Source of the DNA: Candidatus Equadaptatus faecalis
GTDB lineage: Bacteria; Synergistota; Synergistia; Synergistales; Synergistaceae
Assembly: GCA_018065065.1 (NCBI GenBank)
Contig: JAGHTZ010000034.1
Span: 1-40,269, forward strand
DNA length: 40,269 bases
Direction: 5' to 3'
The position numbers and the translations under genes were made by a program. Shown here in pieces: positions 15,486 to 23,375 of this stretch. Numbering within the stretch: position 1 is the first letter of the stretch; every line of letters begins with the position of its first letter. The notes beneath the pieces were generated by a model. The model was not told the origin of the DNA and made no database searches. It saw only the letters and a program-made list of their open reading frames with translations.

Positions 15486-17273
15486 ATGAAGAAAAAATTT
15501 GTTTTGGCGGCGCTGGTAATCGCCTGTATTGCCGCCGCGCTGTTTGCTTTCCGCGGCGACGGATACAAAGAGGCGAAGCTTTTGGAATACGCGCCGAACA
15601 ATGAAATTACGGGAAACTATGACAAGGCTCTTGCCGCAAAGTGCGAGAACGGCACTTTTGTAGGAAAAAAGAACGGCAGCGTTATAGAATTCCGCGGCAT
15701 TCCGTTCGCGCAGCAGCCTGTCGGCGAACTGCGCTGGAAAGCTCCTCAGGAGCCGCTTCCGTCAGACAAGGTGTTTGAAGCGTATCACGATGGCAAAAGC
15801 TGTCTGCAAACGCCTGACCCGTACGAAAGGGCGTCGCTTTACGAGCAGGGAGAAGACTGCCTGTCGCTGAACGTGTTTGTAAGTTCAAAGGACAAAACCG
15901 CGAAGAAGCCCGTCATGGTTTTCGTTCACGGCGGAGGCTACGAGCAGGGCGGACACAGCGACCCTCTGTATGACGGCTATAATTTCGTGCGCGAAAATCC
16001 TGACGTCATTCTCGTAGTGACGACCTACCGCATGGGGCTTATGGGAATAGTGGATTTCTCGCAGGTTCCGGGCGGCGAAAATTATATGGACGCCTGCAAC
16101 CTGCCGCTGCTTGACCAAATAGCAACTCTCAAATGGGTTAAGAAAAACATAGCGGCGTTCGGCGGAGACCCTGACTGCGTTACAGTTTTCGGCGAATCCG
16201 CAGGCGGCGGAAGCGTTTCAAACCTTGTTGTCAGCCCGCTTTCAAAAGGGCTGTTCAAGCGCGCGATACCTATGAGCGGAGCCTGCACCTACGGCCAGAC
16301 AAGAGCGGACAGCCAGGTGCTGACCAAAGCTCTTATGGAACGTTTCAACGCGAAAAATATGGACGACCTTATGAAGGTCAGTTACGAAGACCTGCGCAAA
16401 TTCTGGGTTGACGAAGGCGGCATGACGAAATATAACTTCCCGATTATTGACGAGAGTATGCTGCCGGCAGACACGCTTGACGCATGGAACGGAGAGGCGA
16501 TAAAGGATATTGAAATTATGCAGGGCACCACAAAAGACGAGTGGCGCTATTTCATAGAAGTTTTTGCCGATGACCTCGATTTCTTCAACCTTGTCAACGA
16601 CGTTACCCAAAAAATGCTTGCGGAAAACGCCTCACCCGAATATCTTGAAGCCTCCGCAAAGCTTATGGCCTATCTGACGAAAAAATACGGCAAAGAATGG
16701 GCTCCTACGGAATTCGGCAACGGGCAGCTCTTCCGCGCCGGACAGATGTATCAGGCAATAGCCCACGCAAAGCAGGGCGGAAAGGAATTTTTCTACCGCG
16801 TGGACAAGGAAGTTGAGGGACCAAGACAGGAAATACTCAAGGCGTGCCACGCAGTCGAGCTGCCGTTCATTTTCGGCAACTTTGACAAGGAACAGGCAAA
16901 GAACACAAAGGAAAACCGCGTTTATTCAAAACAGCTGCAGAGAATGTGGGTCAACTTTGCAAAGACGGGCAATCCGTCGCTTTCGGCAAAGGATAATCCC
17001 GATGGAAAAGCTGTTGAGTGGCAGCCCTTCACCAATGACACAAGAAAAGTTATGATTTTAGCGCAGGGCAATCTGCACATGGAAGAAAATCCCGAGGCGG
17101 AACGCACCGAGCTTGAACAGAAGCTGATTGCGACAAACCCGCAGTACAAACATCTCCGCGGACTTGCGCCGGTGCTTGCCAGAATTGTGCAGATTCCGGG
17201 CAAAGAAGACAGTTTTAAGAAAGTAACGGAGAAACTCACAGAACACGCGCAGAAAGTAAAAAACGCCAAATAA
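15486..17273 (+). CDS. Exported type-B carboxylesterase (intact triad)
   Basis: A 595-residue serine esterase with signal anchor MKKKFVLAALVIACIAAALF. Family landmarks in order: FRGIPFAQQPVGELRW, QGEDCLSLNVFV, the oxyanion-hole HGGG (148-151), FGGDPDCVTVFGESAGG with Ser238, Glu352 in GTTKDEW, and His455 in HAVELPFIFGN. It hydrolyses carboxylic esters, probably in the periplasm; the substrate is unknown. The ATG at 15486 follows GAAGGAGATG with suitable spacing. It is the only gene clearly on the plus strand, divergent from the amidase. Its paralogue at 2360 keeps the fold but has lost the Ser and His. Confidence 0.9.
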   Translation: MKKKFVLAALVIACIAAALFAFRGDGYKEAKLLEYAPNNEITGNYDKALAAKCENGTFVGKKNGSVIEFRGIPFAQQPVGELRWKAPQEPLPSDKVFEAYHDGKSCLQTPDPYERASLYEQGEDCLSLNVFVSSKDKTAKKPVMVFVHGGGYEQGGHSDPLYDGYNFVRENPDVILVVTTYRMGLMGIVDFSQVPGGENYMDACNLPLLDQIATLKWVKKNIAAFGGDPDCVTVFGESAGGGSVSNLVVSPLSKGLFKRAIPMSGACTYGQTRADSQVLTKALMERFNAKNMDDLMKVSYEDLRKFWVDEGGMTKYNFPIIDESMLPADTLDAWNGEAIKDIEIMQGTTKDEWRYFIEVFADDLDFFNLVNDVTQKMLAENASPEYLEASAKLMAYLTKKYGKEWAPTEFGNGQLFRAGQMYQAIAHAKQGGKEFFYRVDKEVEGPRQEILKACHAVELPFIFGNFDKEQAKNTKENRVYSKQLQRMWVNFAKTGNPSLSAKDNPDGKAVEWQPFTNDTRKVMILAQGNLHMEENPEAERTELEQKLIATNPQYKHLRGLAPVLARIVQIPGKEDSFKKVTEKLTEHAQKVKNAK

Positions 17274-17296
17274 CCGTCTGCGGGAAAAACAGGCAC

Positions 17297-17328
17297 AAAA
17301 CGGGGAGAGCTTCACTCTCCCTGTTTTT
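17297..17328. terminator. Bidirectional terminator between esterase and MATE genes
   Basis: GGGAGAG (17303-17309), CTTCA, CTCTCCC (17315-17321) with AAAAC before and TGTTTTT after. It lies between convergent genes and can serve both. Confidence 0.75.
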
Positions 17329-17347
17329 ATTCAGCCGGCCTGTTTGC

Positions 17348-18715
17348 TTACGGTTTTCCGAGTTTTCTGTAAACAGTAAAGTACATACAGAGAAAGCAGG
17401 ACAGTCCGCCGATTAAGTTTGAAATCGGCTCTGCCCAGAAAACGCCCATTATTCCAAGCGACGGTATTCTCGGCAGAAGAAGCGTGAGAGGCACAACCAC
17501 GATAATTTTTCTCAGTATGGAGAAAAATACCGCCTGTTTTGCTTTTCCAAGCGAGGTAAACGCTGACTGCCCCGCAAATTGCAGTGTCATGAAGATAAAA
17601 CCGAGAAAATAGATTCTCATCGGTAAAATACCTGCGGAAAGCATTTGCCTGTCGCTGCTGAAAATGCCGATATAAAATCCGGACAAAAGCAGCGTGCTTA
17701 TCCAGAAAATCCCTGTGTAACAGAGCGCCAGCAGCGTTTCAAAACGAATACCGTTTTTTACTCTGTCAAATTTCGCCGCGCCGTAATTGTAGCTCAGAAT
17801 AGGCTGCGCACCGTAGGTTATGCCGTGAATAGGCAGTATTATCAGTTCGCGCACGGAGTTGATAACGGTCATTATTCCTATGTAGAGGTCGCCGCCGAAC
17901 ACGGAGAGCGCAGCGTTGCACACAGCCTGAACAGAGCAGTTTGTAGCGCCGACTATAAAGCCCGGCAGTCCAAGCGCAAGTATATTTTTTACCTCTGCGT
18001 GCGCTATGCGCGTATTGCGCACCGAAATACGCAGTTCTATCTCTTTTTTGTGCAGAAAAGCAAGCACCCACACTGCGGCACAGAACTGACTGATGACCGT
18101 GGCAGCAGCCGCGCCTTTTACGCCGAGATGAAACACGAAAATAAACAGCGGGTCAAGCGCAAGATTGATAACTGCGCCCAAAATTGTCGTGAACATTCCG
18201 ACTTTCGGAAAGCCTTGAAGATTTATAAAGAAATTCATTCCGGTGCTTACCGCGAAAAATATTGTTCCCAGCATATAAATATCAAGATATTCCGCCGCAT
18301 GGCGGTACGTTACGCCGCTTGCGCCGAGCAGATAAAGCAGCGGCGTTTTTACCGCAAACACAAGTACGGTAAGTACAAGACTGACAATAATTTCAAGCGA
18401 AAACGCTGTTGAAAGAATATTCTGCGCCTTTTGTCTGTTTCCGCTGCCTCTTGCCATTGAGCAGAGAGGCGAAGCGCCCATCGAAATCCAGTTGACAAAG
18501 GCTGAAACGAGAGTAATTATCGGAAAACAGAGCCCAAGCCCCGAAAGGGCGTTGCCTGCGTCAAACGCGCCCATGTGACCGATATAAACTCTGTCAACGA
18601 TGTTGTAGAGCAGCTGAACAAGCTGTGCCAGAGTAAGCGGAACTGCCTGCGACAAAATAAGGCGGCTGATACTGCCGTTTCCGAAATCGCCCTTGTTCAG
18701 CTGTCCTGACGCCAT
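17348..18715 (-). CDS. MATE family multidrug/sodium efflux transporter
   Basis: A 455-residue integral membrane protein with about 12 helices in two similar halves. Family features are visible: LILSQAVPLTLAQLVQLLYNIVDRVYIG in the first helices, and ITYGAQPILSYNYGAAKF opening the second half. MATE proteins export cationic drugs or metabolites in exchange for Na+ or H+. I chose the ATG at 18715 (MASGQLNKGDF); the open frame to 18766 adds 17 residues that read into the foreign island junction. The native upstream region appears to have been cut off by the defence island, so the present promoter is unclear. Confidence 0.87.
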   Translation of the reverse strand: MASGQLNKGDFGNGSISRLILSQAVPLTLAQLVQLLYNIVDRVYIGHMGAFDAGNALSGLGLCFPIITLVSAFVNWISMGASPLCSMARGSGNRQKAQNILSTAFSLEIIVSLVLTVLVFAVKTPLLYLLGASGVTYRHAAEYLDIYMLGTIFFAVSTGMNFFINLQGFPKVGMFTTILGAVINLALDPLFIFVFHLGVKGAAAATVISQFCAAVWVLAFLHKKEIELRISVRNTRIAHAEVKNILALGLPGFIVGATNCSVQAVCNAALSVFGGDLYIGIMTVINSVRELIILPIHGITYGAQPILSYNYGAAKFDRVKNGIRFETLLALCYTGIFWISTLLLSGFYIGIFSSDRQMLSAGILPMRIYFLGFIFMTLQFAGQSAFTSLGKAKQAVFFSILRKIIVVVPLTLLLPRIPSLGIMGVFWAEPISNLIGGLSCFLCMYFTVYRKLGKP

Positions 18716-18772
18716 AAAATCACTTCCCCGCCGCGCTTCTGTAAAAAGAGCATCGGGATCATTCACACGGCA

Positions 18773-18880
18773 CTAAGCAAGCAAGTGAACAATTTCAGAA
18801 CTTGTATACCCATTTCCAGTATCACCAATGATGCGAGCTATCTGTTCAATTTGATACGGTGTTGGTGACGGTAGCATCAT
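18773..18880 (-). CDS. Truncated ORF overlapping the reverse transcriptase 3' end (defence-partner remnant)
   Basis: Two ATGs at 18875-18880 open a frame of 35 codons, overlapping the last 35 bases of the reverse transcriptase gene in another frame, and ending at TAG 18773-18775. It reads PYQIEQIARIIGDTGNGY, then TSSEIVHLLA. From memory this closely resembles the N-terminus of TIGR02391/abortive-infection-type proteins (pattern DT-NGLTGSEI-LL), which normally continue for 200 or more residues. Here the sequence changes to MATE upstream DNA right after the stop. I infer a downstream partner of the reverse transcriptase that lost its body at the island edge. Whether the short peptide is made is unknown. 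Confidence 0.6.
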   Translation of the reverse strand: MMLPSPTPYQIEQIARIIGDTGNGYTSSEIVHLLA

Positions 18881-20417
18881 TAACTATTTCTTTCCTGATA
18901 AAACTTACACCTGCTTGCTTCATTAATGTCCATTGACCATGTAATTTACCCTTGGATAAAGCTTCATAGCAAAACAACCAGTAACGATCCATATCTGTGT
19001 CTTCTAGCTTCACAGCTACTTTATTAAGTGGCTTTACCTGCGTTGCGTTTCTTTTCCAATGATTCTGCTTCATAAAGTAAATCCATGTCAAAATCAGGAG
19101 CAGACAATCTTTACTTTTGATTATATAGTCCTGTGCTTCGGTATAATTATTCTCAAACTCAGCAAGCACGAAACCGAATCGAATTGCGAAATAAATTGAA
19201 TAACACAGACTCTCATAATCGTTTTTATTGACTGAATCCATATATATTGTGTCTGAAAGGAGCTTGATATCGCTTGCATCAACTTCATATGGTATAAACA
19301 CATACTCTTCCATCAAGTGCAAAAGGTATGGATAGAGCGCAGCCATATGCATAAATCGCTTTGTCGCCAATTTCTTTCCGTTACTAGAGAGCTTTGAACC
19401 TTTCAGCTTTTTGATGGCATAATTTATTATTGCGAAGTTGCCTGTTTCAGTTGCTATCATTAATGCCGTGTCAATAAACGTATTAACCTGCGGATATTCA
19501 ACCATTCCTGAAACACCCACTTTGGGTAAATCACTCAGTTGATGTTTCCAGTTCTTTTCTATGCCAATAGGGAGTTCAACAATCTTTGTCTTTTTGTGAT
19601 TTAAAGGTAAATCGAATTCACGAAGAGCTTCTTCAAGATCTCGTAGGAATCGTTGTGCCTTATCGTGACTGTCAACATAGCAATCGTAGTCATCTATGTT
19701 CCTGACATAACGGTATCCTTTATCATAAAGTTTCTTATCTACGACGGTCAAAACAATCTCAGAAAGCAGATTTGAAGTATGCGGTCCGACAAGAAGCCCA
19801 TGCGTTTCACCGTTACGCATATCTGAACACATTTTATCAATATTATTATACCAAATATCATCACTACGTGTTTGCTTTGCTTTTTCCTTTCCAACCAAAG
19901 CCCACGGTATTGAATGCGTGTAAATACTAGGGAAGCATGTGGAAATATCCGCTTGAACAATATAGCGGCTCATTCTTTTACCTTGTATCAGTAAATCCAA
20001 CTCTGGATTACCGTCTACTCGCCAGTCTTTATAATTCATCTCAAAGATACGCTTTTCGTTGTACTTTTTGCGAACGTGAATCCGGCTGACACGGTAACTC
20101 TGTCCATTTGTCTGTAAATGGAAATGGGCGCGTATCTTATCCCAGTTATCTCTGACTTCAGCACACACTCTCTGATACTTAAAAGGATTCGGAATTCCCA
20201 TAAGCCGTGGTATACCAATATTTCGCATTACCCGAAAGGTTATATATTCATTCCAGCCAGCTTCAAACGGATTAGACACTGTCTTGCAGTAATTGAAGAA
20301 AGGAACGGCAGTAAATACAGGTGGAAGTTTTTCAGCGAAGAAGCCATATGCAAGGAGCCCTTCGTAAAGTTCATCAGAAGATATTTCGTCCATAAAATCT
20401 ATATACTTTTTATCCAC
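18846..20417 (-). CDS. Abi/UG-type reverse transcriptase, probable antiphage protein
   Basis: A 523-residue protein with a reverse-transcriptase palm. Motif A is QADISTCFPSIYTHSIPWAL with Asp157; the FPSIYTHS form is characteristic of abortive-infection (AbiA/AbiK/UG) enzymes. Next is HGLLVGPHTSNLLSEI where group II enzymes have the QG-P motif. Motif C reads RNIDDY with Asp242-Asp243, where YxDD is usual, so Tyr is replaced by Asn240 (AAC). The N-terminus has LPPVF and GIPNPFKYQRV; the C-terminal 200 residues look all-helical, as in Abi enzymes. There is no maturase or integrase part. GGAGG lies 11 bases before the GTG at 20417, which I chose over the TTG at 20444. It neighbours a restriction-modification pair. 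Confidence 0.85.
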   Translation of the reverse strand: MDKKYIDFMDEISSDELYEGLLAYGFFAEKLPPVFTAVPFFNYCKTVSNPFEAGWNEYITFRVMRNIGIPRLMGIPNPFKYQRVCAEVRDNWDKIRAHFHLQTNGQSYRVSRIHVRKKYNEKRIFEMNYKDWRVDGNPELDLLIQGKRMSRYIVQADISTCFPSIYTHSIPWALVGKEKAKQTRSDDIWYNNIDKMCSDMRNGETHGLLVGPHTSNLLSEIVLTVVDKKLYDKGYRYVRNIDDYDCYVDSHDKAQRFLRDLEEALREFDLPLNHKKTKIVELPIGIEKNWKHQLSDLPKVGVSGMVEYPQVNTFIDTALMIATETGNFAIINYAIKKLKGSKLSSNGKKLATKRFMHMAALYPYLLHLMEEYVFIPYEVDASDIKLLSDTIYMDSVNKNDYESLCYSIYFAIRFGFVLAEFENNYTEAQDYIIKSKDCLLLILTWIYFMKQNHWKRNATQVKPLNKVAVKLEDTDMDRYWLFCYEALSKGKLHGQWTLMKQAGVSFIRKEIVNDATVTNTVSN

Positions 20418-20480
20418 TGAGATACTTACCTCCGATTCTATCAAATAATGGACATAGCATTTTGCCCACGCTTTTTGTAA

Positions 20481-20564
20481 TTATGCAGACTGAGCCAATT
20501 CTGCTATTTTATCAGCAATTTCTTCAACAGTTTTTTGTCTGGTATTTCTATCAACTTTATCTGC
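20481..20564 (-). pseudogene. Short coding relic between methyltransferase and reverse transcriptase genes
   Basis: The minus-strand frame from 20564 to TAA 20481-20483 has 27 codons, including TVEEIADKIAELAQSA, with no start codon after the preceding TGA. A weak ATG-initiated frame (from 20584, MNRYLYEQ) could join it through a one-base shift. It looks like the end of a small helical protein. The 170-base spacer (20418-20587) also could hold a structured RNA for the reverse transcriptase; I see no clear hairpin. Confidence 0.35.
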
Positions 20565-20587
20565 TCATAAAGATATCTATTCATTGT

Positions 20588-22132
20588 CTATTTTATATTA
20601 TGTCCACTAGCATATAAGGGCAATTTTATTTGTCCAAACTCAGGAAGGCATTTGAAATCTATGAGCATATTTTCATTAAATCTCTTTACTAAACCTAATT
20701 GCTTTTCTGTTTCGATTAAATCATCTACTGAAATCACATCTAACACTTTGCGAAAATCTATTTGGTCAAGTACTCTTTTTGTAAAAGGACGTTTAGAATC
20801 AAGAAACGCTATACTACATATGTATTTTTGTACAATAGACGAATTTAATATTAACATCGTTGTATATGCGGTATCGTATGTTGGAAGACAGATAAAATAA
20901 CTGGTATCGTCTGTCATTATTGGACAACCACTTTTTGCACTCAAAAGAGAAAATAATGGCTTTTTATAAAATCCACTAACTCCAACTTTATATGTAGCAT
21001 ATGAATACTCGCCAACACCAAACATAGCAAAAGCAGGTGTATTTTTATAAATTGCACTTTTCCTTTTTTCAAAAAATGCTTTATGTGAAAATAAATAATT
21101 CCATGTTTTTGGGGCATCTCTTTTTATATGTGATGTATCTTCTCCAATTGACTTTTGCGTTACAATTACATATCTATCCGACCTATCAATAATTACTGAT
21201 TTAAACATACTACTCTTTACCAAAGGATAAACAAAACAACTTTCTATGTCAACTTCTTCAGATAGTCCATTTATCATAGATTTATTCTGTAAAGACAACT
21301 CCATTATTTTAGAACAATCATGTTTAACACCTTGACGCCACTCAAAACAAGATTTTCCTAAAAAATTGTTAATATGTGTTACTTGATTTTGTAGCCGCCC
21401 TGAGTTATATAAAATTTTGTTCGTTATTATCTTTGGCTCATAAAATGAATATACATTACAAAAAGCAGAAGTAACATTATTATTGCTTAATTCGATTACC
21501 AGTAAACACGCGCTCGCATTAATACCAAATACTTTATTTGCATTAAATTCTAAAATATCACAAGCACTAAATGAAATATAATTGCGATGTAACTCGGAAA
21601 AGATGTTCCTAGCTACAGATGTTTTACATAGCATTGCAATAGTCGCACGTTTTCCACGTAAAGCTGATATCAACTGAAGAATAATATACTCGCAAATATC
21701 AAAATTACTAGCACCTGTAAGGGCATCAATCCCTCTTAATCCTTTAAAATTTACCTTTTGAGGAAGATTAATTGAGTTGAACGTCGATAATGTACTATTG
21801 GTAACCCAAGGTGGATTGCCAATAACAAGAATATCACTATCGTTTTTTATTATGTTTGATAGGTCAATTGAAAAAATATCTGCATTAATAATCTGGACTC
21901 TATTATCACTAATTTCATCTATACATGATTTACAATATTTAGGATTTAACTCAATTCCAATAATTTTTCTTGCACCAAAAATTAAACTATTCTTTATAAA
22001 ACTGCCAGTTCCACAAGTTGGTTCAATTACAATAGACGGATTAAGTTTTCTTGTATCTTTTAGATATTTACAGACATCAAAAGCAAAAGAATCCGGTGTC
22101 TGATAATCGCCATACTCTCGTTTACCATTCAT
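20588..22132 (-). CDS. Type II restriction-modification system N6-adenine DNA methyltransferase
   Basis: A 514-residue adenine methyltransferase of the gamma type (motif I before motif IV, like M.TaqI). It begins GDYQTP, has the SAM-binding motif EPTCGTGSF at residues 37-45, and the catalytic motif NPPW at 106-109. The remaining 350 residues would form the target-recognition region. It would protect host DNA against the nuclease encoded just upstream. The ATG at 22132 follows GGAG with nine bases between; the ATG five codons upstream contains that site. It overlaps the nuclease gene by 11 bases. The gene is far more AT-rich than the core genome around it. Confidence 0.88.
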   Translation of the reverse strand: MNGKREYGDYQTPDSFAFDVCKYLKDTRKLNPSIVIEPTCGTGSFIKNSLIFGARKIIGIELNPKYCKSCIDEISDNRVQIINADIFSIDLSNIIKNDSDILVIGNPPWVTNSTLSTFNSINLPQKVNFKGLRGIDALTGASNFDICEYIILQLISALRGKRATIAMLCKTSVARNIFSELHRNYISFSACDILEFNANKVFGINASACLLVIELSNNNVTSAFCNVYSFYEPKIITNKILYNSGRLQNQVTHINNFLGKSCFEWRQGVKHDCSKIMELSLQNKSMINGLSEEVDIESCFVYPLVKSSMFKSVIIDRSDRYVIVTQKSIGEDTSHIKRDAPKTWNYLFSHKAFFEKRKSAIYKNTPAFAMFGVGEYSYATYKVGVSGFYKKPLFSLLSAKSGCPIMTDDTSYFICLPTYDTAYTTMLILNSSIVQKYICSIAFLDSKRPFTKRVLDQIDFRKVLDVISVDDLIETEKQLGLVKRFNENMLIDFKCLPEFGQIKLPLYASGHNIK

Positions 22133-22778
22133 AGTTAACAACTCCATCTATCTGATTATTCAGTTCAATGACTCTAGCATATTGTAATCTCCACTGCAAC
22201 GCATTGCTAATAGTTAGATAACCTTGTGTAGGAGGACTACACAATATTTCATCTGCTAATTCATTATAGATTATTTCATCTCCAGGAACATTTCTATCCT
22301 CTAAAAAACCTACAATATCCTCTTTACGTGCACCATCATGTACCATTTCTATGAGTCGCTTTGTTATAGTAAAATCAGCTGTTCTTTTAGCAGCAATAAA
22401 AGTACAGTGTGTAAAGTGCAAATAGCATATATCCGTTGAATCTTTCTTATCGTAAACAAACACAATAATATTATATCCCAACCCATATATTTTTTGGCGA
22501 GCATTCTTGAAAGGGCAACTTGATTGTGGTTGAGTGATAGATGTAACTTTTATATCTGTACAAATATTCTCTCCCGGCAAATCAATACCTTTGGCACTAC
22601 TTCCAATAGTTACTATGTAACGCTCCTTCAAATAGTTTTGAAATCTATGCTCCACATATGTTCCAACAGCTTTTCCATCAGTAACACCCAGTAATTCTGA
22701 ATGGTTTTCTTGAGACATTAGTTCACAAAAAACTTTCGCAGCTTCTATCAAATTGTTTATAGTAAGTATTGGTTTCAC
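22122..22778 (-). CDS. Probable PD-(D/E)XK type II restriction endonuclease
   Basis: A 218-residue protein encoded next to, and overlapping, a DNA methyltransferase. A PD-(D/E)XK-like core is visible: the helix GTYVEHRF with Glu43, GIDLP with Asp66, and TDIKVTS with Asp75-Ile-Lys77, followed by QPQSSCPFKNARQKIYGLGY and the strand NIIVFVYDK. I do not recognise the exact type II family or target sequence. Translation starts with GTG at 22778, with GAGGAT upstream. Nuclease-first order with a short overlap suggests a single transcript. The low GC content matches the methyltransferase, so both came together. Confidence 0.75.
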   Translation of the reverse strand: MKPILTINNLIEAAKVFCELMSQENHSELLGVTDGKAVGTYVEHRFQNYLKERYIVTIGSSAKGIDLPGENICTDIKVTSITQPQSSCPFKNARQKIYGLGYNIIVFVYDKKDSTDICYLHFTHCTFIAAKRTADFTITKRLIEMVHDGARKEDIVGFLEDRNVPGDEIIYNELADEILCSPPTQGYLTISNALQWRLQYARVIELNNQIDGVVNYEW

Positions 22779-23375
22779 AGAATTATCCTCATTTCTTTAA
22801 ATTAACCGTTATATAGAATCAGTTATAATATATTATTTAAATCTCAACCATCACTTAATACATATTTTAGTAAAACTTTCACTATTACAGTTTCATTTTT
22901 ACTAGGTTTATCAATCAACCAATCGCTTACTCCTACGCATTTAGCAAGTTCTCTTCATTAATTGTTTAACCAATTAAAATTTCTATCACCTATTACAAGT
23001 TAATACATCAGTATCATTCAAATTCACACAGATAGCGTAGTATGAATAAATGGAAAATATAACTATAAAACTACATCTATTACATATTTATTTTTCAACT
23101 TGTTTTTGACATTTTAAAACTAACGACACTTGACAATATCTTTAACAATCCCAATTTGAATATCTTCCTGGGATTTTTGGTTATACTTAAATTATCGACA
23201 GTACTTAATGTCACTTCTCGTATTGTGTTTTATTCGTTACACACCTATCATCTACACTTCGAGTTTTCTATTCTTCTTTCATGTTCAGCAAATATCTCTG
23301 TTTACATTCGACCTTACCAAGCGCAAGTGTACATTTCATTCTTAAAAATCATGTATATTAAACAACTGTACTATT
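22779..23375. other. AT-rich gene-poor stretch at the island edge
   Basis: About 600 bases with strongly reduced GC and no convincing gene. On the minus strand at 22844-22954 a 36-codon open stretch encodes RELAKCVGVSDWLIDKP and ends KVLLKYVLSDG. It resembles a helix-turn-helix fragment but has no start codon and is preceded by two stops. A stem of AATCCCA with TGGGATT around 23144-23178 followed by TTTTGG could be a terminator on the plus strand. The stretch marks the boundary between the restriction-modification genes and the core gene guaA. Confidence 0.5.

Noticed and set aside
18846-20417. Group II intron or retron identity for the reverse transcriptase
   Set aside because: There is no maturase or HNH domain, no intron RNA ends, and motif A has the Abi-type FPSIYTHS form; no msr/msd hairpins were seen upstream.
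22779-23375. tRNA or attachment site at the island edge
   Set aside because: No cloverleaf, GTTCGA-type loop or direct repeat with the other edge near 18775 was found by eye.
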